DNA from: Stenocarpella maydis
Lineage: Eukaryota > Ascomycota > Sordariomycetes > Diaporthales > Diaporthaceae
Length of the DNA stretch: 64,000 nucleotides
Assembly: GCA_002270565.1 (NCBI GenBank)
Contig: NQMI01000180.1
Coordinates: forward strand, 19,558 to 83,557
Reading direction: 5' to 3'
The stretch's first letter is position 1. The number at the start of each line of letters is the position of its first letter. Position numbers and translations under genes: made by a program. Below are positions 1-9,003 of this stretch, one piece after another. The notes under the pieces are model-generated. The model did not search any database and was not told the origin of the DNA. It saw only the letters and a program-made list of their open reading frames with translations.

Positions 1-508
1 CCTGCTTCAGGAACCACCAGAGAACCCAGGTAATCCCACCGCAGATTGCCCTCGCCCCAGTCAGTTGCCTTTCCTCCATCGCTTGCTTTTCCAGTGTGGT
101 GTACCCCGGAGTTCCACCTGGCCGTGGCGCGCATCTTACTGGTCCCATCCTTGGCACGGATCGTCAGCGCCTATCAAACCCTAATGTTTCTGACGGCCTC
201 TCAGCCCTCCTTGTCTTTTCACCCACACAACACAATACGACACAACGCCACATCGTACTGACCCGTCTGGGCTTCAAGCCAAATCAAACGGGACCTTCTG
301 TCCTCTGCCGCTTTGCTCCCGCCGGGAGTCTTCTCTGGACAAACCCACATTCATTCCCCGAGCCGTACAGGAGCAGTTGCCCGTTCCGCCAAGGAAATAC
401 AGTCTTGGGTACCAGCCAGGCCGCCGATACCCCTCCTCTTCTACCATGTTCGCCTAGATTGATATCGTCGCGCCTGCCGATACCTCTCCCCCCACTGCAT
501 CGTTCAGC
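1..508. other. upstream region of the first gene
   Basis: No gene is seen here. Open frames exist in this GC-balanced stretch but none shows a domain or a splice partner. It is most simply the promoter and 5' UTR of the gene starting at 509. CA-rich and pyrimidine-rich patches around 205-260 look like fungal leader sequence. Confidence 0.4.
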
Positions 509-3322
509 ATGGTCGGGAGTACAGACGTCGAAGCCCTACTGTCTACGGGGGCTTGGACGACTCGGAGAGCTAGAAATCCCGGATTGTAAGCGCGCTTCTG
601 TCGTCGTGGAATTGTCCAGCCGGATCCTCGCTCCAGGTGCTAACAGCTGCGGCTTCTCCTCAGGTCTAACCCAGTCCGAGCAAACCAGTCTTCCAAGCTG
701 GAGCCTCTGAACCCCAAGGACACAAAAACACACGGATCCTCCATCTTTCTGCCCCGTCGTGGCAATTTCCCACCGCCTGCCATCGTCGAAGATGAGGCCG
801 CATCCATCGCCAAGGAACAGGGCAGTTCTGTTGTCGGCGTAGTCGACGAGGAGCCCAAGTGTAGGGGCGATGTTGAGCAGTATCCCATCATCCTGCCCGT
901 TCATGAGTTCAACCCGGAGCGCCGATATGTGCTCGTCACACCGTCTGAGACAGACGATGCTTGTCTCTCCGACGCTCCGGCTGAGACGAGACCCCTCTCG
1001 ACCCCACGGTCCGAATATCCGGCCAATACCAAGATCCCACTTGACCACCAGGCCGACGGCACGATGCGGCCAGAGGTCCAGAGGCGCAGGTCAAGGGTCG
1101 ATTTGCCTCGAATAGAGACAGACGTCCTCCCTCCTCGTTCCAAGACTCCACTGCGCTTTCAGAGGGCCAGGTCGGCGAACTGCATTGACCAGAAACCAAG
1201 AGACGAGCAGGATTACTTTAGCCCCCACCCGGAAACTGCACGGCCTGTTATGGATTCATTCTTGTCACCTGTCATAAAACACAGCACCAAGGGCCGTGAC
1301 AGGGCGTACTGGGATTTCAACTCGGCTTCCGAAGGCACGAGTCCTCGAGGCTCAGCCGGTGGCTTGAAACCCAGCTCGACGGATCGCAATGGAGTCGAGG
1401 ACTATGCGAGATCGCCCCTCCCCACCAGCCCGGGGGCGCAAAGGCGTACTCACACTGCCATGGACGTGCCCAGGGAGTCTAGGAGGGGCACAGAGCGAAA
1501 CACCTATTATACAGTCGAATTGTCCGGCCGGACAAGGAGGAATAACGCGCCGTCCCCGACTCTGGACCAGCGTCAGTTGCCACCGAGGTTTAGCCGCAGG
1601 GACCTTTCTCCACCAAAGACTCATACGCCACAGCCCAGGCTCAGCCGGCGGAAATCGAGCTACAATAACCGTTTGTCTCTGCCTCGGGATGATGATGATG
1701 ATCGGCATTCGAGCGACGAGGACCGGGATCACAGAAGGTCTCGCACCCACCACGACCGCAGAAAGTCAATGCTACACCCGAGCGATCACCCGAGTCTCCT
1801 GAGCCCGGGAGCAACCTCAGTCTCCAAGGCGATATCACGGCCCCCCTCGCCCTTGCCATCCCCCAGGTCATCACAGGCATACCTACCGGATTACGATTAC
1901 CACGACTACCCTCGAAGCACAACCACGTCCTTTAATGCTTCGAGAACTAGGCACAGAAGTGAAGCCGAGAGGCCCTTGTCACCGATATCATCAGGAGACT
2001 CTTCACCTCGAGGCAATTCACGGCTGACTGTGGGAGGCTCCGGTAATCGGCCCAGAGCCGCTTCCCGGACCCCAAGTGTTAGGTCCAATACGAGCACCAG
2101 CAAACCCGGAAACACGGCTGCGTCCGGAGTTCCCGTCTCCAACCCGGCAGCTATCGTCATGGATGACCGGAAGAGGCAAGCAATGCCACCGTCTCCAGCT
2201 TACTCTCGTCAGGGCTCTTTAGAGACGATTCACGACCCTAAAAGCTACTGGCAGCCAGAGCCATTTGTCCCTGACCAGAAACATGTCTCAGCTCGCAACA
2301 GCGCGAATAATATAGACGAGACGCCGCCCGTTGTGTCATATCGCCGCTTCTCCCAGGACGTTAGCGCTGGTTCCAATCCCGGCCTGCCAGACTGTCCCAT
2401 GAAAAGACCAAGGATAGGATATGCAAACTGGCTCACACTTCCAAGGTGTGACAACTTTGTCATTTGCCTTTCCTGCTACGAACAGGTATTCTATCCCACC
2501 GAGTTCCGCGACTTGTTCGTCCAGGCGCCATCCCGCACCAGGGAGAGGGAAATTTCATGCGACCTCGGGACTTCGCCATGGTACCAAATCGCCTGGCTGA
2601 TGACGCGCAAATACCGGCGAACCGACCTACGACTCATCCAGGGTGTGGCAGACGTGCTATCCAAGGAAAAGGTTCCTTGCCGTGGGAGTGCTCGCGTTAC
2701 ACGGATGTGGTACTCCATCATTGACCCGGACACACGACGGTGCATCCACGATTTCCGCGTGTGCAGCCCCTGCGCCAGGGCGGTCGAGACGCTTTTCCCG
2801 AGCTTGATGGGCGTATTTGTTCCCAGGGACCGCCAGGCGGAGCCAAGGCCAGGGAGATGCAGCTTGCACTTCACGCCAAATCGTAGCCGCTTCTTGACTT
2901 ACTTTGACGTCTTCGAGAAATGCCACGACGTCGCTGTAGAGACCAAATCGGCCCCGAACGTCCAGCGCCTCGCAGACAACATCAGCTTCTGGGCGACAGT
3001 GGACGAGTGCCCGCGCGACGAGCCCCTCCGCAATGCTGAGTGGCACATGATGGCCTCCATCCCGGAAATGACGGTCTGCCACGAGTGCTTTCTGGACGTC
3101 GTGTTCCCGGAGCTGGTTGCCGATGTGGAGGCAAACACGGCCGCAGGCTCCGAGCGCCGGTCGGTCGCCCGAGATTTCTACCACGGCCAGACTACCATCA
3201 AGGAGGCTACAGCGTGCCAAATGGTCAGCCCCAAGATGAGGGACATTTTCAGGCAGGCTTGCAGGAGGGAGGACGGCATTGATTTTCTGGATGACCAGAT
3301 CAGGAGGCAACTGGGTTATTAG
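509..3322 (+). CDS. conserved Arg/Ser-rich protein with three C-terminal Cys modules
   Basis: Two exons, 509-585 and 664-3322, give 911 residues. The 78 nt intron starts GTAAGC, has a GCTAAC branch site at 639-644 and ends CTCAG; splicing joins the frames exactly. Residues about 1-600 are low complexity, rich in Ser, Arg, Pro and Asp, with a run of Asp-His-Ser-Asp acidic stretches, so probably disordered. From about 610 the protein becomes folded-looking and contains three C-x2-C motifs (Cys627/630, 726/729, 831/834), each preceded by a Trp and followed by a hydrophobic stretch and a Pro. Sordariomycete relatives are, as I recall, labelled 'Ser/Arg-related nuclear matrix protein', but I see no RRM or PWI domain and would not assign splicing function. 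Metal binding by the Cys modules is inference. The start is the first ATG that feeds the spliced frame. Confidence 0.85.
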
Positions 3323-4105
3323 TATCCGAGGGTTTGGTTCTTTTAATTGGATTGGAAAAAATTTGGGTGGGGGGCCAAAGGAAAAGATGACGCCATTCGT
3401 CGTCAACAATATATGAAATGAGGCATGATATGAGAAGAATGAATCACGACAGAACACAGATGCATGATGTACAAGACTGCTTGGTAGGCTGGGCTAGTTG
3501 AGGATGCTATTATTGTGTCTGAGATTTGATGTGCGTCCACTTGAATTACGCGCTCTGGTTGGAGACAACGGACTTACTGGAAGGGGACTAGTCACTTTCA
3601 GTTGAAGACTGAATCCAGACAGACAGCCCTTACATTTATCATCTATATGACCACGGCTGATTTGCTGTGCCCAGCCATCCGTCAAGGTACCTATTCCTCG
3701 TACACTACTTAGGGAGGAAGCTGACTGACTGACTGACTGACTGACTGACTGAAATGAAGAGGGCAGGGCTTTATTGACATGCCGCAGGTGAAACCCAAGG
3801 GGGTCGCCAGGCCTGTACAGATATGCTACGATTTTTCTCAATCCGAGGTTTCTCTGCCCAACTTCTTGGTGCAAAACTTTCTGCTGCATGTCGAGCCTTC
3901 GCGTTACAATAGTTGCTTGTAAGGTCAGAATTGGCCCCTGGCCACCACCCGGGCCACCGGTGTGAGTGTTTCTTCCTGCGGTCTGCTCAACGGCGTATAT
4001 TGCACTCTTCTTTATAGGACAGTTCCCTGTCCCTAAAGGCAAGAAAAATGAAAATTTTTTTTTTTGGAAAACCAGAGAAAATTAAATAAATAAATACAAA
4101 ATAAA
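3323..4105. other. intergenic, 3' flank of the first gene
   Basis: No gene is supported. A (CTGA) tandem repeat of about seven units lies at 3722-3750, and open frames crossing it are repeat-driven. A poly-T/A patch sits at 4057-4070 next to the 5S fragment. Confidence 0.5.
3722..3750. repeat. CTGA microsatellite
   Basis: About seven perfect tandem CTGA tetranucleotides in an intergenic region. Confidence 0.95.
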
Positions 4106-4161
4106 AACATGCAGCACCGTATATTCGCTGATTATCACCGACCCAACTACTAATCCAGGAA
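4106..4161 (-). pseudogene. 5S rRNA fragment (3' half)
   Basis: About 56 nt match the 3' half of the intact 5S gene that lies next to it at 4204-4322, in the same orientation. The match covers the 3' acceptor-stem side and the strand around GACCCAACTACTAATCCAG, then stops. Compared with the intact gene it has five substitutions, mostly C:G to T:A transitions, which fits RIP or drift after a local partial duplication. It lacks the 5' half with the rest of the internal promoter and should be inactive. Confidence 0.8.
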
Positions 4162-4203
4162 TTACCCGCTTCTTGATGGGAGGTGGATCCAAAAAGAACA
4201 AAA

Positions 4204-4322
4204 ACATACAGCACCGGGTATTCGCTGGTCGTCACCGACCCAACTACTAATCCAGCGATCACAGGCTTGACTATGGGAGAGCGGACGGGATCCCGTATTT
4301 TCCTGTGTCTATGGCCGTATGT
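4204..4322 (-). rRNA. 5S ribosomal RNA
   Basis: Read on the minus strand this 119 nt segment begins ACATACGGCC and ends GCTGTATGT, which pair to form the terminal stem. It contains the 5S hallmarks GGGATCCCGTCCGCTCTCCC and the GGGTCGGTGACGACC arm. The sequence closely resembles the Neurospora-type 5S. A T-run follows the 3' end immediately (TTTT, then a second run), as expected for RNA polymerase III termination. It is a lone dispersed copy, not part of an rDNA array; a second copy lies at 35168-35286. Confidence 0.96.
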
Positions 4323-5464
4323 ACCATTCTTTTCTAGCGCATCACTTATATCGTCAAAAAATCTTCGAAGGCAGTTACAAGTGCCTTGTATACGACAGCA
4401 TAACCTAGCCCGTCACGCTGCGAGGCCGCCAACCTGCACATGACTCGGTGAGAATCTTGCGACCATCTACAACGATGACAGAGGGAAGGATCCGATCCGA
4501 CCCCAATGTCGGCTGGAAATAGAAAACAGTGCAGCAAAGAGACCACAGGTGTAATTGGTGTTGGCATCGTCCGTCACGTCACAATCTGCCTTGTAGCCAA
4601 CAGGAAGGCTGCAGAGCGGACCTCATGCATGCAACCCCTAGCTTGCTGACATGTGCTCCCAGCGGCCGTGTATGCAAGTAATATGTGACAGACCAGTCTT
4701 CTGCACTATCAGAGATCTCCAGAGTGCCGTGCCAATTACCATCACCTGCCTGGTTGTCCCGAGATCTAAATGCCCCGCAGCGCAACACCACGTCCGCCCA
4801 CTGTCCGCAGATGTTGGCTTCATGGATTGCAGCCTCCTCCTGTAGGCGATGCGAGGAGCCCAATCATGCCCGGAGGCTGGCTGCAAGTCGCTGGAGGCGG
4901 GGAACATGCAGCACTGTCTCCCACATCGTTGTCCAGATGTCCTTCTCTCCCGCCCCTCCAAGGCTCGGGGACCGCCGCTGACCTACCGGTTTGATTGGGT
5001 CACAACCATTGACTACCTGGTTTTTCTTCTATCTCAGCGGCAGACGGTGTCGGGCTTTATTAGCACCGTGCTACAATTTCTACGTGGTCTGCATGGCTTA
5101 ATCGGGCAAGGGCCCGGGGGTGGCTTGGACGAGTCGAGAGGCCGCTAGGCAGGGATGACTCGACTGAGTGGGTGTGAAGGAATTAAGTAAGGCATGACAT
5201 TTGCTATCCCGTCGGCGTGCGAGTGCTGCACCACCACGGCAGTATATAGAAGGACTTGGATATATATACCTAGGTAATTTGAAGAAAATCCGGTTCATTG
5301 GTAGTGTAGAATTAGCCATGCGGATGCCATTCCTTTCCATGCTTATCCAAACCAATTTCACGCAACTTTGAGCCTGAGCACAGGCAACGCTTGCTAACAC
5401 CAATAAGAAACACCGCCATCACCCGAGCATCAGGCTTGACGAGCACCGTCACCACAACATCCTA
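4323..5464. other. intergenic, nothing recognised
   Basis: Several overlapping open frames of 60-107 codons occur here on both strands, none with a recognisable domain, splice partner or consistent codon pattern. A TACCTAGGTA palindrome lies near 5266. Confidence 0.4.
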
Positions 5465-5713
5465 ATGGCACCAGGGAGCGGCGATTCATGGTCCTTGGAT
5501 CTAAGCACATCCGTTGCAATACTTTTCGGTATCTTGGGAGTAGGATTCTCCCTACTTAACTTGTATTTCGCCCGGGAACAACTTGACCAAGTTCGGGTGT
5601 AAGTTGAACAAAAACAGTGCCTTGCTTACTCACAGTGTTGACCTTTTCTCAGGATTCGTCGACGAAGGACACGAGTGCGAGATGCATGGAGAAGAGGTCT
5701 TCTTGAATACTAG
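5465..5713 (+). CDS. one-helix membrane micro-protein, copy 1
   Basis: Two exons, 5465-5598 and 5653-5713, separated by a 54 nt intron (GTAAGT..TTGAC..TTCTCAG), encode 64 residues. Layout: a short polar N-terminus, the motif W-S-L-D-L-S-T-S-V, a single hydrophobic helix (about residues 17-35, with F-G-I-L-G), then a basic tail containing R-R-R-R. The W-x-(L/M)-D-L-N/S-T-x-V-(T/A)-I-(I/V/L)-F-G core is shared with products at 13128 and 15989, so this is the shortest member of a local family. The charge pattern suggests the N-terminus outside the cytosol and the Arg-rich tail inside. Function unknown. I have an impression that such micro-proteins sit near accessory and self/non-self loci in other fungi, but I cannot verify it here. 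Confidence 0.7.
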
Positions 5714-7051
5714 ACTATTATAGAATTCACGGAGACACATAGTATTTTGAGCACCTCTCACTCCGAGCTATGGTGTTTGGATATGGTAGGCGGCACTCGG
5801 GTAGTCTTGGGGCGATAATATGGCGCGGTGTTTAGACGTCCGTGCCGGACATTTCAGTATCAATAGAGGGCAAGCATTCTCAACTCACTGTGTGCTTGCT
5901 CCTGCATTCTGTGAATCCTCTACAAGTGCGAAAAGATCGATTGAGCATACGAATTGCTGAAAGCGAACACAAATGCACCCCAGTTGTTTTGTTCCTGTCA
6001 CCAATTGTACTTCATCCCTAACAGAAGGTGTCCATGGCCGACTTGCCGATCATCAAATATGCTGACCACCGGAAACATGCCCCGTAATTTTCGCAGGGTA
6101 TTACCGTTGGATACCGGAGGAGACCGGGAACGCAGCCTGAGAGGCATCCTTAAGAGTGACTGGTATGGGCTATATGCAGAGCTAGCTGTAATTAACCATT
6201 GCGTAGTTACGATTAGTTTAATCGCGGAGAGCAGCTTAGCATTGTTCTCTTGCTGCTCTCTCTTGAACTGGAGTCTGCCGTCCCTAGATAGGTGTCTATT
6301 AATCAAAACATGTAGCTCGATATGGTTTCTCCTTGAGACCGCCTGTTGACAGACAAAGACTTTGCTGCATCCTGAATATGACTGGAGACATAACGTTCTA
6401 TATAGGGGAAATGTATCTTTGATCGAGCCCTCGGGATTCTAGACTGAGTAGAATTCATACGTAAATAAAACACTCTATAACAGGTTCTGACTTTGTTGGC
6501 TATGGAGAGCATCGGGTCAGGTACAGTTGAGCTGTGTTGGATATTTCACAGTGTCATAGGCGTTGGCACATCCATACCCCTTACACTAGAGTCCTTCGCG
6601 TCAATGTGCATCGTATACATGTATGTATTGTTGATTCAGCTGCCTTGTAAACAGGAGATCTCAGAAAGACGGTCGATTTATGGACCAGCCGATCTACCCT
6701 TCTACTAATGCACCATGAGGCTCTGACATGCCAATCTCAGTCTCTTCACCTTTCCCAGATATTGCCACCATCTAAACACGTCTACTGCCAATTCTGGCGG
6801 AGACTAATGACCTGCGCCTTTGCTGTGGCGTTCCATTTGAAGCCGAAGTGGCCTTGACGAGCATCAAGTGCCTCACTGTTTCGGATCAGTTTGGACTTTA
6901 TTCTTCTTATCCTTTAAGGAGATGTCTGCTTTTCGACCATTTTTATTTCACACAAACACACGTCACTCAGACATACCTGGGGTCATACCGAAGCTCAGAG
7001 ATCCATAGCAGCCACGGACAACCCAGGTGCCGGCCACCAACTCTGTTGGCA
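5714..7051. other. degenerate intergenic region
   Basis: No intact gene. A segment at about 6083-6150 is a diverged copy of 8502-8570, differing mainly by transitions. Otherwise nothing recognisable. Confidence 0.4.
6083..6150 (+). repeat. short dispersed repeat, copy A
   Basis: About 68 nt resemble 8502-8570 in the same orientation, for example around the shared words GGAGACC and CAGCCTGAG. Most differences are C/T or G/A, the footprint of RIP or methyl-cytosine decay. The parent element is not identified. Confidence 0.6.
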
Positions 7052-7925
7052 ATGTCGACGCGTCCACCACCGTACGTGGTTGATCCCCTCGACGGCTATC
7101 GCCATAGCCACACAATCATATTCCTGCATGGCCGCGACAGTATCAATGATGAGTTGGCCGAGGAGCTCCTCGAAAGCGAGGCGCCGGAGCCGGCGGGCCA
7201 GCCTCGCACTTTGCACGACTTTTTCCCTACGGTCCGATGGGTATTTCCGCTGCGGCGGCACCTACGCTGCGCTCCGCCCGTGCTACGGTACCCACCCAGA
7301 CGGCCCACTATATAAATACCTGCACCACACCCATGGACCATAGATACTTATATCTTCTCTCTTTGCGCAACAGCTAAGTTATTTCCACGTACATCTAGCT
7401 ATGCTGTAGCAGCCCGCTTCGATATCGATATGTCGCAGTGTTCGACATCTGTTCCGCCGAAGAGCCTACCGCGGAGAGCCAGATACAGCATCAGGGTCTG
7501 CGCGAGAGCGCCTCCACCCTCCTGGACATTGTGTGAAGCGAAGAGGCTCTCATGCAGGGCCTCCAGAGCATCTTCTTGGCAGGCATTAGCCAGGGTTTTG
7601 CCAACGTGGTCGCAGCCCCGTTTCTGGCGGCCATGACCGGGCGGGCAAAGCTTTGCGGGTATGATTGGGCTTAGCAGCTGGATGCCCTTCGGTAGCAGAG
7701 TGGCCCTGGTGCATGTGCTTGCCGGTGTCACGCTACGATGCCAGATGCTGTTCCAAAGACGATGAGGTCGTTCCGGTGCAGAATGATAGGGATTTGCGCG
7801 ACATATTTAAGGAACATCAAGAGGTTGAATGGCATGAGTATGAGAATGGGGGACATTGGGTGAATGAACCAGAAGGGGTGGGTGATGTTGTTTATTTTCT
7901 CAAAAGACATGTGCAAACGACCTAG
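7052..7925 (+). pseudogene. broken alpha/beta-hydrolase (acyl-protein thioesterase-like)
   Basis: The frame opening at the ATG at 7052 encodes the typical start of fungal phospholipase/carboxylesterase-family proteins, including H-T-I-I-F-L-H-G-R-D and a later V-R-W-V-F-P. It then runs out near 7315. Homology resumes at about 7421 (R-F-D-I-D-M-S-Q), shifts frame, continues through an in-frame TGA near 7534, reaches the nucleophile motif G-I-S-Q-G, shifts again near 7660 (L-S-S-W-M-P) and finishes in a third frame with D-D-E-V-V-P and G-G-H-W-V, carrying the expected catalytic Asp and His, to a TAG at 7923. All three catalytic residues survive but the coding sequence has at least three frameshifts, one stop and a disrupted stretch at 7270-7420. 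It cannot make the full enzyme; introns do not explain the breaks. Confidence 0.85.
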
Positions 7926-8229
7926 GCACTCGGACCTTGAAATTCCTAATCATCCCCCAGCATATATATTGCAGCCTCTTCATTTTTCTACACTTAGGGC
8001 TAGCAAATTGTCGTATAAATGGTTAGTGGTTTCTTTTTTAATCCGGTCACAGTACCCTTTTTATAAATAGAAAAAGAGCTACAACAAAAGATCAGAATTT
8101 CCAACCACCGGGCTGGGATTCCCAAGCAGTATATAGAGTTATCCCATCATACCGACTGTAAGGGTTGTGGATGCAAGCAGAGTGAATAGGTATATACAGC
8201 GGGCAAGTTGCCATAGCGTAGCGTATCAG

Positions 8230-8480
8230 CAGTGGATTCGTAGTAATAGATATAACTGAATTTGACCTCCCTTTTCTCTCTTTCTAGCCTGGCGGAGGTC
8301 TTTCTCTTTATAAGCTAAGTCTTAGTGTTCAGGCCTCCCCCCTTGCACTATGGGCTTCCTCCTTGCGCTTTTGTATTGCCTTTGTGGCGCGCCCTTGCGT
8401 TCTTGTATCGCCCTCGTGGCGTACTCTTAGGGCTTTTATGACGTTGACTATTGGGATTTGCGCAGTTGGATCCTGGCACC
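8230..8480. mobile_element. possible solo-LTR-like fragment
   Basis: The segment has a pyrimidine-rich tract, a TATA-like CTTTATAAGC motif at about 8305 and repeated CTTGCG..TTGTAT..GTGGCG phrases, and ends near a TGG-containing stretch that could be a primer-binding site. The architecture resembles a copia-type LTR. I find no second LTR, internal reverse transcriptase or target duplication, so this is a weak call. Confidence 0.25.
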
Positions 8481-8501
8481 AACCCCCGGAGAGAGACCCT
8501 A

Positions 8502-8570
8502 TAATTTCTGTAGGGTGCTGCTGTTAGATATCAGAGGAGACCAGGAATACAGCCTGAGATCTAAGACTTC
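8502..8570 (+). repeat. short dispersed repeat, copy B
   Basis: Partner of 6083-6150. This copy is the more T/A-rich of the two, with substitutions almost all in the C-to-T or G-to-A direction relative to copy A. Confidence 0.6.
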
Positions 8571-9003
8571 CCGGCCTTTCTCCCTTACTTCTGCATCAGA
8601 TTTTCCAAATGAACTGGACAACATTATGATATAGCGTAATGATGAAGGCGAATGAAGGAATAAATTTTTCAGTTGTGTCAATGTCATCCTTGGGGAGGTG
8701 CAGCTAGCTTCCAGGTCATGCAAGATGCGAATCTGCCTGCAGGCTTCGCCTCGCCCAGGAATGCACCGCCACGTACCACCCTCCTAAATCAAGCGCGGTG
8801 TAGACTCCGTTTGGGCTTATTTTGAGCGCCCATCCGGGCGATCTGTTTACGGTGACTCCTATAGATATATGTACACTGGCAACCCATGATTCCACATTAT
8901 TCCAGGTTCTGAAGGTTGCTACGCAAGTCTCCAGGTTCCCTCGACATTGCAACGTTCCGGAAGTCATCAACATTATCAAAAATTGCCCACGCGACAGAAC
9001 ATC

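Larger units (their letters stand above)
7926..9003. other. intergenic with retroelement-like and repeat fragments
   Basis: Holds the second copy of a short repeat (8502-8570) and a 250 bp segment at about 8230-8480 that looks LTR-like. No gene is supported. Confidence 0.4.

Noticed and set aside
3494..4042. 182-codon minus-strand frame
   Set aside because: Its Ser/Gln/Val run is produced by the CTGA microsatellite and it overlaps the 5S fragment flank.
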